From Pristionchus mayeri (lineage: Eukaryota; Nematoda; Chromadorea; Rhabditida; Neodiplogasteridae), in NCBI GenBank assembly GCA_036245805.1, contig BTRK01000005.1:49654553-49718552 (forward strand): a stretch of DNA of 64,000 bases, written 5' to 3'. The position numbers and the translations under genes are program-made. Every line of letters starts with the position of its first letter. Positions within the stretch are counted from its first letter, which is position 1. The notes below the pieces were generated by a model, which saw only the letters and a list, made by a program, of their open reading frames with translations, made no database searches and was not told the DNA's origin. Shown here piece after piece: positions 44,533 through 55,906 of this stretch.

Positions 44533-45829
44533 CCTGAGGGTCCCACACAAGATAGCGTCGAGCTTTGTACCGAATTTCGACCTTCAACGATGTGAGACGT
44601 CGTCCAAAATTCATGGAGTCGAAATCTGCAAACTTTGTAGACATATATCTCCTTTCCGAGTGATTTTTGAGCTTAGCTCATGGAGTGATGAATGGTGTGA
44701 AATTTCATGGAGAATACGTCTATCAAGTTGCGGGGTCATAATTGTGATCTACAAATTTGTAAATCGAAAAAATTAAATGCTTTTTCACCACAATTTCGTC
44801 CCAAAGTTAATTCATGGCTAGATGACTCGAGCTCGAATAGACGATTCGAATGATATGCTGAACGACCACTTTTTAGGGGTGCGGCACTGAGAAAATTGTA
44901 TATTAGAGAATGTCGAGATCGATAAATTTTTCTCGTCTAACGAGATTCCTAGCCTCACGCTCTCGAGTAGGAACTTGTATAGCTGCTCTCACATCTCATC
45001 TGTGGTGTAGTGGTTAAGGCATTTGCTTTGTGATCATGCTTTTTTGGGGGTGTTGGTTCAATTCTAATATCGCTAGAACTTCTATTATTATTCTATTACT
45101 ATTATTATCTATTATTGATGTTGTGATTGTTTTAGCTTGTTATTAATTGATTTTACTTACACACTAAAAATCAATTATTAATTTTATGAAGAACATAATT
45201 ATCTAATTAGAATAATAGCGGATTATCAACCAAATAATCAACCACATTCACACACTTCTTGAAAAAAATAATGCAAAAGTTCTAGCGATATTAGAATTGA
45301 ACCAACACCCCCCAAAAAGGATGATCACAAAGCAGATGCCTTAACCACTACACCACAGATGAGATGTGAGAGCAGATATACAAGTTCCTACTCGAGAGCG
45401 TGAGGCTAGGAATCTCGTTAGACGAGAAAAATTTATCGATCTCGACATTCTCTAATATGCAATTTTCTCAGTGCCGCACCCCTAAAAAGTGATCGTTCAG
45501 CATATCATTCGAATCGTCTATTCGAGCTCGAGTCATCTAGCCATGAATTAACTTTGGGACGAAATTGTGGTGAAAAGCATTTAATTTTATCGATTTACAA
45601 ATTTGTAGATCACAATTATGACCCCGCAACTTGATAGACGTATTCTCCATGAAATTTCACACCATTCATCACTCCATGAGCTAAGCTCAAAAATCACTCG
45701 GAAAGGAGATATATGTGTACAAAGTTGGCAGATTTCGACTCCCAGAATTTTGGACGACGTCTCACATCGTTGAAGGTCGAAATTCGGTACAAAGCTCGAC
45801 GCTATCTTGTGTGGAACCCTAAGGGCTAT
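44533..45829. mobile_element. Foldback element with ~550-bp inverted arms, each with a tRNA-like segment
   Basis: The arms 44533-45081 and 45277-45829 are near-identical in inverted orientation, around a ~195-bp A/T-rich loop containing ATTATTATTCTATTAC. Each arm holds GTGGTGTAGTGGTTAAGGCA (A-box-like) and GGTTCAATTCTAATA (B-box-like), roughly 50 bases apart, at about 45000-45080 and, inverted, 45278-45358. The T-stem can pair but an acceptor stem does not form well. This looks like a tRNA-derived (SINE-like) part in a foldback transposon. ORFs across it are accidental. Confidence 0.8.
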
Positions 45830-46250
45830 CCAAAAACGGTTCAATCCCGGTTTCGATATTTTCATTGTGCCAGCGTTTATTCGATGCTTACGCGACACGC
45901 GTGATATTTTGGTTTCTGTCCCAATCCATATATCACCGATCTCCCTGCAGTTCGAGGAAGCCGAAAGACAGCGAGGATAACAGTGGAAATGAGCAGGAGG
46001 GGAAGGGGAAATGAGGAGGGGGCGGGCCAGAAATCAACATGTAAAGATGGGACTTCCCCCTAGCACCAAAAACACCATAGAAACGAGATGGAGGGTAAAT
46101 CATGTAAAATACAGACACAAAACTCTACGCTGATTGAATTAGCCACAGTATTATAAGTCAGATTTTTTTCTGACTCTTCTTGTCCTTTAATTTCTCCCTT
46201 TCGTCAATGATACGGACCCCCTCCTCGCAAACGACGCCGTCTGCTCTCAT

Positions 46251-47928
46251 TCAGTGCTTCTCAGCCTGGGATCGGATCAGCTGGAAGATGCGGTCCTTGA
46301 TCCACTCCTTGTTGTGAGGAGTGCAGTTAGCAGTTTCCTGAGAAAAATCGTTTAAAAATTCAATTCCTAGTTACTCATGTACTAAAAAACATTAACTCAG
46401 CGAGAAATAGGAAATTATGAAAACATTACACAAATTTAGTACGCTTTCGACATACGCACGGCAATTGTTTCATCGACATACCAGTTAAAAAATGGGCACC
46501 CCTGTTCGGAAGGTGTACTGTAAAATTCAATTGCACAGCCCATGATTGTTCCCTGTGGTACTGTACTTTTTCGCCTGAGAGTCTGTAGCTTTTCTACCGT
46601 TTCTGTCAAAATACTGTATTAGTGCTATACGGTTTTCGTATTTTCATTGATTTGTGAGGACGGGCGATGTTTACGAACCAAGCACAACACTACATTTCTA
46701 GCCGTAAAATACAGTACCGTAAATAAGGGATGTAAACCGTGTCGTTAAGCATAGAAATGACGGCACGTGCCACACCGTTTTTTGATCAGAAAAGGGACCA
46801 TGACTATCAACGGGATGTCGAGAAAAAAATTGCCGTGCATACGCAGTAACCTAAAATGCGGAATGTTCTAACCTAATTAAAGACGAGCAGCGAGAGATCG
46901 TTCAACTTGTCCACGAATTCGAAGAGATGACTGACATCGTATGTGATAGACTGCAGAGTAGGATTCTGCTTCTTCAAGAATTCCTCGAAGATTTTGCAGA
47001 TTCCTAGAAGGGAATTTATTTGATTTAAAAGTTCACGTTTAATAAATACCTTCGAGACATTGGTAGTTTCGTAGTCGGACCAACTCCTTGAATCGGGCTT
47101 GTTCGTAGACTGTATGAGCAGGATGGTATAATTCTGAAAGAAATAAAATCTGGCATAGTTAATGAATCATGGTCTGAGCATCATCACTCGAATTCCGACC
47201 TCGAACACCCCAATGGGTCTCACAATAAGGAATGTGTGTGTGCTTGATCACTGTGAAAAAAGCGCCGCAACCTCAATCACCGGCACTACGATAGAACATA
47301 GTACAACACTTATAGAGGAGGGGCATTATTATGGAGAGACTGCAAGTTAGAAAATGATAGACGAGGGTGGTACGGTAATGTCGTGGGATTTAGGTAAAAA
47401 AAGGGGTCGATAAGTTTCCTATTCCACATTGCATACATCATGGCATTCCTTAATAATTCTGGTACGACATTCTATAGTAGTGCCCAACCATAATGTAATC
47501 ATAAGGAAAAAGGTGGTGAGTGATTTCGAAGAGCAACCCGGCACTTCTTTGATTTATGTCCCAATCCTAATCTTCTCGTTTCTACTTTCAGGTAGAGGCA
47601 CCGAAAATGGCGGGGAAACAAGTCGAAATGGGGGGGGGGGGGGAATAATCCAGAAACCGTATTCTCACCTCGTTAAAGACGAGCAACGAGAGATCGTTCA
47701 GCTTGTCCACGAATTCGAAGAGATGACTGACGTCGTATGTGATAGACTGCAGAGTAGGATTCTGCTTCTTCAAGAATTCCTCGAAGATTTTGCAGATTCC
47801 TAGAAGGAAATAGATTTGAAAGTTCATTTTTGATAAATACCTTCGAGACATTCCGTGGTAGTTTCGTAGTCGGACCAAGTCCTTGAATCGGGCTTGTTCG
47901 TAGGCTGTATGAGCAGGATGGTATGCAT
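46251..47928 (-). CDS. erh: Enhancer of rudimentary homolog (ERH), complete three-exon gene
   Basis: Spliced from exon 1 (47841-47928), exon 2 (47669-47799) and exon 3 (46251-46337), the frame is open over 306 bases and encodes 101 residues, close to the ~104 of animal ERH. It starts MHTILLIQPTNKPDSRTW, continues KIFEEFLKKQNPTLQSITYD and FEFVDKLNDLSLLVF, and ends with TPHNKEWIKDRIFQLI in exon 3. ERH is a small homodimeric nuclear protein; in C. elegans, ERH-2 is a subunit of the PETISCO complex of piRNA biogenesis. The ATG lies one base after a TTCTTCCAG acceptor, fitting a trans-spliced mRNA. Intron 2 (1331 bases) contains the broken duplicate of exons 1-2 at 46873-47132 and a MITE. Exon 3 is the only one in the window, so this is the best candidate for a working gene. 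Splicing is inferred. Confidence 0.8.
46455..46840. mobile_element. MITE-like element in ERH intron 2
   Basis: GCACGGCAATTGTTTCATCG near the left end mirrors a right end reading CGAGAAAAAAATTGCCGTGC, and ACAT/ATGT continues the match. The interior has no open frame. It lies between ERH exon 3 and the broken exon 2 copy. Confidence 0.55.
46873..47132 (-). pseudogene. ERH-like exons 1-2, copy gamma (broken, inside the intron)
   Basis: Three lesions are visible against the complete gene. The start region reads AATTATACC, with no ATG. Four bases are missing in the TTTECLEG codons of exon 1 (47050-47132). The last codon of exon 2 (46873-47003) is TAG instead of GAG. It lies between exon 2 and exon 3 of the complete gene, so it must be skipped for that gene to work. 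Confidence 0.82.
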
Positions 47929-48582
47929 TCTGGAAGAAGTAAAGTCTTGCATTTTTGACTATCTTGCATCTTGCCCGTCTGAGTATAAATACTCGAACCC
48001 GACATCAAGCATCACAAAGAATTTTACCGAATACACCCATTCACCAATTAGTTTCTTTATTTAAAGTTACCGGACGAGGACGAAACCCTGATCTGACCCT
48101 GATCTGGTGGCTTGTACGAGAGAGTATGCAAAAGTTTCAATTTTGTCCTCGTCCGGTAACTTTAATGTCGCACCTTAGCATACTCGAATTCGGCCACTGT
48201 CCCATGGTTAGATTGGAGACGGCAATGTTGAGACGACGTTGTGGCGGCCGCTTCGAGAGGGCGGGGCTTGGATGATGCGGGCTGACCGCCATCGATCGAT
48301 CGCCGCCTGCAATCGATCGGTGACGTCATCATCCCTTCGAGATTCTATCCGACCTCTTTACAGCTCACTCTTTCCACTCTTTTGAGTAGTCGGGCGTCCT
48401 CTCTCCTCGCCGCTCTCCGCATCTGCTCGCTCGTCCCTCTTCTCCCGCCGTCGTCGGGAGACGAGGAGGGGAGACGAGGAACTTCTCAAAATGGACAAAT
48501 GCGACGCAAAGTAATACAAGGGACAGTGAACAAAATAAATCAATATGTAAACAAGCGATCTCTGACCTATCTTCGAAATCAC
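47929..48582. other. Intergenic region between the ERH and GYF genes
   Basis: Contains the MITE at 48061-48165, a GATC-rich stretch (48285-48320, ATCGATCGATCG) and a C/T-rich stretch with CGTCGTCGGGAGACGAGG (48430-48490). From about 48480 it is the 3' flank of GYF gene copy A, also present at 53650-53800 and 63120-63270. No gene is seen. Confidence 0.5.
48061..48165. mobile_element. Short MITE, TTAA-flanked
   Basis: TTAAAGTTACCGGACGAGG at the left end is mirrored by CCTCGTCCGGTAACTTTAA at the right. TTAA at both outer ends may be a piggyBac-type target duplication. The interior is related to the larger element at 53350-53576 (both contain CCCTGATCT and GTACGAGAGAGTATGCAAAA). Confidence 0.65.
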
Positions 48583-51500
48583 TTAGATGAGATCCTTCCT
48601 GTGTACGTTGACAACCATCGTCTGAGTCTCGAAACGAATTCCACCATTAGTGAACTGCGTGCCCTGCAATGTAGAATCGAATGAATAAAGTGACATATCA
48701 CTTCAAGAATCAGATCAGTATACGGAGTAATCCAACAGGACGCATAACATGGATGCTGTTTAGGTTTGCCATTAGTTCAAATCATCTTTATTACAGTAAT
48801 CCAGACCTTAGCGAGAGTCGTCAAGTGGGCGGAGCTGATGAGATGAGAGTAGAGTCCCTCACGATCACCCGTCTTGCACTCGCAGAATGAACACCACGTC
48901 TATAATCGCATGCAGATTATAAGTGTCAAGAATATATGCCATTTCCTATGCAGGGCATACTGTACAAGGAATGTCCATTAGTATTGCATATTTTTGGGTT
49001 TTCAACCAGGGTTTGCATCAACATATTGAGTAATTTCGATAGTGACCAGACCTGTGCCTGTCCGATATGCTCGTTCAGCTCCTTCATAATCTTCCGTCCG
49101 GGGCCTCCCTGACGATTGAAACGTGGATATTTGCAAATCGAATTTAGATGAACCAATTTGTGGACACTTCTCGAATTACTGGCCATCCACTTTCCCTCCT
49201 CCAACCCACTCATTTCTAGGTATCCATCAGCGAATTTCCGGTCACACAACCCCTCATTGATGGGGAGGGGTGGGAAAATAGAGGTGGGGGAGGGGGGGGG
49301 GGCTAATAAAGAAGTGCCGATTTGTGGTAGCCGACCAACCTTGAGATTGCCCATCACAACCGTCGTTGCTGCATGCAATGAATCATCGAAGTCGGTCAAC
49401 GACGCCGGCACGGCACAAAGACGATTCGCGTAGTTCGTCGAGAAATTGAACATGAACAAGTCGGTGGGACGTAGACGAGCGACGGCTTGGTACTGCGAGC
49501 GATCGATGACGCCGTTCCTGGAGACAAAGTATGTAAAAAAGGATGAGACAGGAGGGCACACGGAAACAATCAAACTTACTTCTTGCGTCGATCCTCCTCG
49601 GTCTTCTCGTCTACCTCAGACAACCTGAAATAATCCGTGGGTGAAAAATAATGCGTGATGAAGATATCGAAGAAATAATTAATACGAATTCATTGCACTT
49701 ACACAACAGGGAGCTTCGTGAACGCACCCAGAATGCGACGAAACTCGCCGATGCCCGAATTGCGCACTGCCGCTGTCTCCTGAATCAGGGAAGAACAATC
49801 ATGCTAGAAAAATATGTAAATTATAGAGGTTCTTGCATACAGTTGTACTTCCGACGTATGATTGATAAGGGTAAAAAAAGGAGCAGGTTTCTCAAATTTG
49901 AACATGGAATTGTTGAAAATAGGAATATTTTTTACAATTTTCATAACAATTACTTTAAAAAATGAGTACGTTTTCTTCCTTTGCACTGGTCCAAACTACA
50001 AAAAACCGGGCACGTTATTCCCCTATCACCTACTTTTCGAACACTGGAAATGATGGTTAGAAAATCAAGAACGAACCTTGGCGCAATGCTCGCTGCTCGT
50101 GAAATGGATGAGCGTCTGCTTGTAGTTGAAGAGAACCACGTCGCAGGGCACGCAGCAGAAGAACTGCAGCGATAATTATTCATATATTTATAGGTGTAAT
50201 CGTCTGACTCTCTACTCTTTACAGGTCTTCTCGCTATTTCTAACTTGCGAGAGAGAATTAAAAAAGAGGACAGTTGGCCATTGCTAATTTATCCCTTAGT
50301 TTACTAAAAACCGATTTTTGCTGCAGATTGAGCTTTGAACAAAAACTCTTCATTCTTTGAGAGAGAAAGATTGTAAAGATATCAAGCTAATTCACCTCCT
50401 TCTCCTTCATTCTCTCGACGAGAATTCGCTCACAGCCAGCATTTCTTGCAACTTTATCCGTTTCATTGCTCACTGTACCGACTGCAGCATCTAAACATGA
50501 GCAGAATGACGACGAAAATGAGGTACAGATTGATTAAGCATCCTCTGACAGAGTAATGAACTGTTCAGAAAGGACGTACCAAAAGAAATTTGCAATACAG
50601 GAAGCTACCAAAAAATATTTATACTCACTTATTTTTTGAGCTCGTTTCTTCTCCCAACTGGCAAAGTCACCCGATCCATAGACTGCGAGTGTGTCCATAA
50701 TGTATGAGGCAACGAGATTGCCTATCTGAAAGTATTTGGAAAAGTCAAAATAACAAAGTGAACAAATAATGATGAATCCCAGAAAGCGAGATAGGATGGA
50801 GATACATGAATGGATCAGTACAGTATCCCTATAGTATACCTCATCAATTGACTGCTCCACTTTCTTCGATGACGCTTCTGCAGTGGCCGACTTGAGAGAT
50901 TTTTTCTGCTGAGAATTTTTTCCGACGAGTACCTGAAATGTGAACACCGTGCAATTAAAATAATAATAATTACAATGAAACAGGGTCCGGACCAGAATTT
51001 TGTTTTCATTTATTGATGGTACCGACACAAGAGCTCTTCTCTGAGACGTCTTATTATCTATCACATTACATTCAACTGCCCCACAAAGGGTGGCATACTA
51101 CTTGGAATTTGAGCAAAATGACTGCACCTCCCAGGCTTTCTCGACTCTATCGATCACTTCCTCCAAGCCGAGAATCGCAGTGCATTTCTGCTGCAAATCT
51201 GCGATATCCTGAAATTTTCAGGATGAAATGTAACAAATGAATGCTCTTCCAAGTTGAATTTCCAACTAATCATGGAAAATAACCTAGAAACTATTTTTCA
51301 TTGCAAGCACACTCATGCTAAGCAACGAGAAGAACAGAAAACTGTGCACGTGATGGTCTCACCTCCTCTATGATATACATTTTCTTCTCTCCCTCCTCCC
51401 TCGTCTTCTCGAATTCCTGCTTCTCCCTCTCGTCGTAGTCGGCGAATGGACAGCCGATGCCGTTGCGAGATCGAAGCGAATCTTGATAGTCGGTTTTCCG

Positions 51501-51996
51501 AATACAAAAGTCGAGGAATGGCATCGTTTCATGCGCCAATAATCGCATTTTCTTATAAACACCAAATGCATACTAGAAAGATAATCGGAAAAAAAATTTG
51601 CCCACTTAGTGATTTCCATCCGCTCTCCGAACCCGAAGGACGCTCATCGCCTTGGCTGAACTGAAATTCTTTAATTAATCCAGATAAATATTACAACCAT
51701 GATCGAGAGGCACGGTGAAACTTCGCGCACAGCAAAATCGAGAAAAACCCTTCTTCGTTTCATCGAAAGTACCGTATATTTCATAACCTCAAGAGGTGGT
51801 ATCGACGAGTAAGAAACTCACATAGAAGGGGAACGAGCCATCGAACCACTTCTCCCTGTACCATTCCTGGACTTGTCGTTCAGTGTAGGGACCTCTGAAC
51901 AGCAAATCGATAGCATACAAATACATGCAAAGCTGTACAGTAATTAACACACTTCAGCGCTGCAGATTTGTCCTTGAAGAAGATGTGATTGCTCAT
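48583..51996 (-). CDS. GYF-domain and double zinc-finger protein, copy A (15 exons)
   Basis: Fifteen exons join in frame to 424 residues: 51996-51953, 51894-51822, 51660-51606, 51481-51363, 51208-51128, 50932-50840, 50725-50629, 50490-50396, 50163-50077, 49779-49703, 49624-49580, 49517-49340, 49108-49052, 48899-48807 and 48663-48583. The N-terminus reads HIFFKDKSAALKGPYTERQV then EWYREKWFDGSFPFY, a GYF-type domain (known to bind proline-rich peptides). It is followed by RNGIGCPFADYDEREKQEF and a charged, probably helical region. Residues 220-248 (CCVPC, then HFTSSEH) and 368-398 (CSFC, then HLISSAH) are C-x2-C...H-x5-H fingers of the matrin/U1 type, often double-stranded-RNA or RNP related. 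The ATG follows TTTCAG by one base, suggesting trans-splicing. Nuclear RNA processing is an inference from the domains. I do not know this exact architecture. Confidence 0.72.
49292..49302. repeat. Poly-G run in an intron of GYF gene A
   Basis: Eleven Gs in the intron between exons 12 and 13. Similar runs occur at 47630-47643 (14 G) and 52451-52466 (16 G), and on the other strand at 63844-63853 (10 C), at the matching intron of copy C. Such runs are prone to assembly length errors. Confidence 0.8.
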
Positions 51997-52672
51997 TCTG
52001 AAATATCGTCACAAAATCAATTGATAGTGGCGAAGACTAAAAGAGAGAGAACTCAGAGTAACGAAACAGAGAAACAGGCTTCCGAATTTCCTAAAAGAAA
52101 TAGTAGGCAACACTACAATGATGAGTATTAACAAATATGTCAAAACCATTTACAGCGAAGCTAATCCACATCACAACAACTAGAGAAGCGAGTGGAATAA
52201 TGATTCATGTGAGCACTTCTCCAGAAGCCCGGCCAGCCCCGACCATTCGTAGTCGATCACGCCCATAATGTGCTAAGTATGAGGCTTGGATAACTGGACA
52301 TTTTCTGACTGATCGGGCTTCGGGAGAATATATTATATATTTTATATATATTTTATCTACGCTCCGCGGCGCAACGAGAGACGAACAATTAATTATGTGA
52401 TATGGTACAGTATGACTCTCCTCGCACTGAGGAGGAAGGGCAATATTTGTGGGGGGGGGGGGGGGGTGCAATAAAAAAGTGAAGATCTAATCGACTGGTC
52501 TCATCTGTCTTCGTCTGGTCTGATGGGAGGGATACCGAGGAGGAGGCACTCGGGCAGACCAGGTAGACTCTGCTCCGAGAACCAGTGTCAGAAGATCTCT
52601 ATGGAGAGGGGCGAGGATGAGGGTAGGTGAAGAGATACGCTAATGGGAAATAGTGGTGCGAGGAAGAGGATA
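51997..52672. other. 5' flank of GYF gene A
   Basis: Bases up to 52219 are identical to the 5' flank of copy B (to 60108) and include the possible trans-splice acceptor. Beyond this there is a TATATTTTATATATATTTTA stretch (52332-52355) and a 16-G run. No gene is seen in 52220-52672. Confidence 0.5.
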
Positions 52673-53345
52673 TTATTGGAAAATATATTTACTGAAATCA
52701 AATTCTAGGGCTCTTAATCTCTTTTTATAAACATGAATACTAGGTGATGACAATACATGAGAGGGGAGGGCATTCAAAATTCTAGCAACTCTACGAGAGA
52801 AACAGTGGTATCGAGGTGTAGATTTAGTTTTCTCGATGTGGATTCCAAAATTATTGATCCTTTCTCTGAGGGGAGCAAACAGAAAAAAACTACTTCTGTC
52901 GAGTATGGTGTCACCGTGCATAATTCTACGGGCCAGGACCAGATCATAAGTGACTCTCCTCTCAAAAAGCGCTTGAAGACCAAGGAAAGACAGACGTTGA
53001 GAATAGGAAGGGAGACCAAGAGGATATGATGGAGATGGAAAGCATCGATAGTATAGAATGCGAATGAATTTCTCTTGGATTTTCTCAAGCTTCTGACTCT
53101 GTTTCTTAATGTGAGGGTTCCAGAAAGGGCAAGCGAATTCAATGTGAGGGAGGACATATGTGATGAAGCATTTGATAAGGATAGTGGGATTATTGACGGT
53201 TATAGCACGATGCATAATATGCATGACAGTGGTGGCTTTCTGAACACGATCATCAATACTGGCAGAGTTATTAAGAGTGGGCAGAACTTGGACGCCGAGA
53301 TCACGTTGTTGGGGGACTTGCTCGAGGATAAAGATAGAAATGCAT
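52673..53345 (-). mobile_element. LINE reverse-transcriptase fragment (C-terminal part)
   Basis: An open frame ending at 52673 encodes the region after the RT catalytic motifs in Jockey/CR1-like elements: RDLGVQVLPTLNN, then KCFITYVLPHIEFACPFWNP, KLEKIQEKFIRIL and a C-terminal RARILNALPSHVL-like segment. The YADD catalytic portion is absent, so the copy is strongly 5'-truncated. Its upstream end meets the terminal repeat of the MITE at 53350-53576. Confidence 0.8.
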
Positions 53346-53349
53346 TTAA

Positions 53350-53576
53350 AGCTACCCAACAAGGACGAAATTGACTCATTATTTTTTGTCCTCCATCGAA
53401 TAGCCGATGGTTGAATTAGTATAGAATGAATATATAAAAATGCTAAAAATCAATAATAGCCTCAAGGGAAAGCCGGAAATCATCAGCGTAATCCCGCGCT
53501 CTCTCACTTTTGCATACTCTCTCGTACACGCGACGGGATCAGGGTGAGATCAGGGTTTCGTCCTTGTTGGGTAACT
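53350..53576. mobile_element. MITE related to 48061-48165
   Basis: The left terminus AGCTACCCAACAAGGACGAA mirrors the right terminus TTCGTCCTTGTTGGGTAACT. The right half, inverted, contains the same CCCTGATCT...GTACGAGAGAGTATGCAAAA block as the element at 48061. Confidence 0.65.
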
Positions 53577-53800
53577 AATGTCTAGGTATCAGAGCGACGC
53601 CCACGCTTGCTGACCACAACGACGTCACATTGAACAGAGAATACTTCATCACTCCTCTTCAGGGACAACATGTCGAAAATAAACAACGAACTTCTACCAA
53701 CTTCTCAAAATGTACAAAGGTAACGAAAATGATACAAGGGCACTGATCAACATTACTCAATACGTAACGCCATATCTGATCTATCTTCGAAATCACTTAG
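53577..53800. other. 3' flank of GYF gene B, beyond the LINE
   Basis: From about 53650 this matches the sequence downstream of copies A (48480-48582) and C (63120-63270). Examples are CGAACTTCTACCAACTTCTC and the TATCTTCGAAATCACTTAG adjoining the stop codon. It was separated from the gene by the LINE at 53801-55159. Confidence 0.75.
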
Positions 53801-55159
53801 ATTCATTCATTCATTCATTATTTATTCCGTCAAAGGGGATATGCAAGTAATAGGCGAGATGAAAAAACAATAGACGGATGTCCGTCGACGTTGTCGAATC
53901 GGGTTTCTTGCGGCAGCAAGGGTAGGGTAGGGGTCTGTAGAGGGAGTGGGCGAGGGATGGGTATAGATCATAGATCAAGCCATGCTTTAATAATAGACTG
54001 GGGGAAGAAAGAAGGGGGTTGGGAGCAGATAAAGTTACGAAATGATTCAGGGTGTAAGAATATTGCGGATTCAGGTAAAGAGTTCCATGTAGCAATTGTA
54101 CGCGATACAACTGTAGTCCGACAATGGGTGGGTATAAATGGTAATATTATTCTAAGATTGTGAGAATTCCGGAGAGAACGAGGAATAGGGGCAATAACGA
54201 GAAGAGGAGATGCATCAAGCAAACATCTTCTATGAATAACTGAGTGAAGGAACATAATATCTATGACAAATCTGCGTCGCTCAAGAGTGGTTAGATTGAG
54301 GTCAATGAGTCGTTGGCGATAAGAAACACTGGGAAGGTTGCAGCGCGCATATATTCGTCGAGTAAAATCGCGTTGGACTCTTTCAATAGCTTTTGTCAGA
54401 TCAACACTATGAACGGGATTCCAAATAATGGAGCAATATTCAAGATTGGGTAATACATAGGTGGTAAATGATTTAATGTAAATAGAAGGGCAAGTGCTTC
54501 TAAATGATTTGAATACTAAGTTGGATATGGAACGGGCTTTGGAAATGAATTTGTTAATATGGTCAGAGAAGGATAAGGTTGGGGTAAAAAGAACTCCTAG
54601 ATCTTTAACGAACATTTTCTTATCGGGAGGAGGGACGAGGGGAACATTATTAATAAAATATTTCCGTTTAGGATTGTGCGAACCAAAGTGCACAATAGTA
54701 CATTTAGTCTCGGATAATCCTAGATTCCATAAGGAGGACCAAGATGAAACAGAGTCTAAGGCCAGTTGCAAATCATTCGAAAAAGAGGGCACTTCGGTAA
54801 ACAATTTTAAATCATCGGCATACACAGAGTATCTAATCGATTTGGGGAATGAGGAAGCAATATCATTAATAAATAGGATAAACAATAGGGGACCCAGGCA
54901 TGACCCTTGGGGAACACCTGACTTAACATGTGAGGGGGGTGAGAAAGAAGAATCAAGAAAAATTGACTGTGATCTGTCCGATAGATACGCACTGAACCAG
55001 GAAACGAGGTGATTTGAAAGACCTAATTCCGACAATTTATGGAGCAATAATCGGTGGTCTATACTATCAAAGGCCTTACGAAAATCTATGTATACAGTAT
55101 CAAAAGCCGATTTTTTGTGAGCTATTCTCAGATAGTGTGCATAGGTCTCGGCTAAATTT
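53801..55159 (-). mobile_element. 5'-truncated Jockey/CR1-type LINE with intact RT domain
   Basis: On the - strand an open frame to 53968 covers the RT palm: YIDFRKAFDSIDH (motif A), SGVPQGSCLGPLLFILFIND (motif B), YADDLKLF (catalytic motif C), then VKDLGVLFTPTLSFSDHI and FTTYVLPNLEYCSIIWNP. The 3' end is a (TGAA)n tail, seen on the + strand as ATTCATTCATTCATT at 53801. The endonuclease and ORF1 are missing. It is inserted at the ancestral stop codon of GYF gene B. The 5' junction carries an extra GATCCTTCCT copied from the adjacent gene. Confidence 0.9.
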
Positions 55160-55756
55160 GATCCTTCCTGAGATCCTTCCTGTGTACATTGATTGCCATC
55201 GTCATAGTCTCGTAAAGGATTCCACCAGTGGTGAACATCGTACCCTAAAATATCGAATTCCACGATAAATAAGTAAGTTCACTGAGATCGTAGCTCGAGC
55301 GTCCAAGAAATCATGTTTTTTTACAAATTTACTCCGTATACCTTAGCGAGTCTTCAAGTGGGCGGAGCTGATGTAATGAGCGTAGAATCCCTCCCGATCG
55401 CCCGTCTTGCAGTCACAAAAAGTGCACCACGTCTGGAAATGCATGTATCATTAAATGTATGATAATTGAGAATCTTTTCAATTTTTTAATCGAAGTGTGT
55501 TCATATCATTGCCGTTACATTTTAAGGAATTTACATCAATACTTGTTTTGAGATTGTCAATTATTGCAAACACCTACGCTAAAGTTTGCAGTTGGCATAT
55601 TTAAAATGCATTCGCCAGTTAGTATACACACCTGTGCCTTTCCGATGTGTTCGTTCAGTTCGTTCATGATATTCCGTCCGAGGTCACCCTGACGTTTAAA
55701 GTATAAATATTTACTAATTGAGAGGCTAAATTCATAAAAGTGTACAGTGAGAATAG

Positions 55757-55906
55757 CATGCGTAGCAACATGGTGTATATGATAAACGTCTTAGAGTACT
55801 AAAATATCAGCGGGACGGGAAAATATTCACAGCTAAATATTTTCCCGTTCCGCGAATATTGTTTTACTTTAAGAAGTTTATCATGTACACCACGTTGCTA
55901 CGCATT
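55757..55906. mobile_element. Palindromic MITE in an intron of GYF gene B
   Basis: GCATGCGTAGCAACATGGTG at the left mirrors CACCACGTTGCTACGCAT at the right. An inner near-perfect hairpin is formed by CGGGACGGGAAAATATT and AAATATTTTCCCGTTCCGCG around 55809-55854. It is noncoding. Confidence 0.7.

Noticed and set aside
50534..51064. A 176-codon - strand frame as a membrane protein
   Set aside because: It reads through introns between exons 6, 7 and 8 of GYF gene A. The conserved pieces are the exons themselves.
53801..55180. GATCCTTCCT next to the LINE 5' junction as a target-site duplication
   Set aside because: The same 10 bases are not present at the 3' (tail) side. They are better explained as filler copied from the adjacent exon at the 5' junction.
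53968..55263. A 431-residue protein starting at 55263
   Set aside because: Its first ~35 residues are an out-of-frame reading of the last exon of GYF gene B. Only the part after about 55159 is LINE reverse transcriptase.
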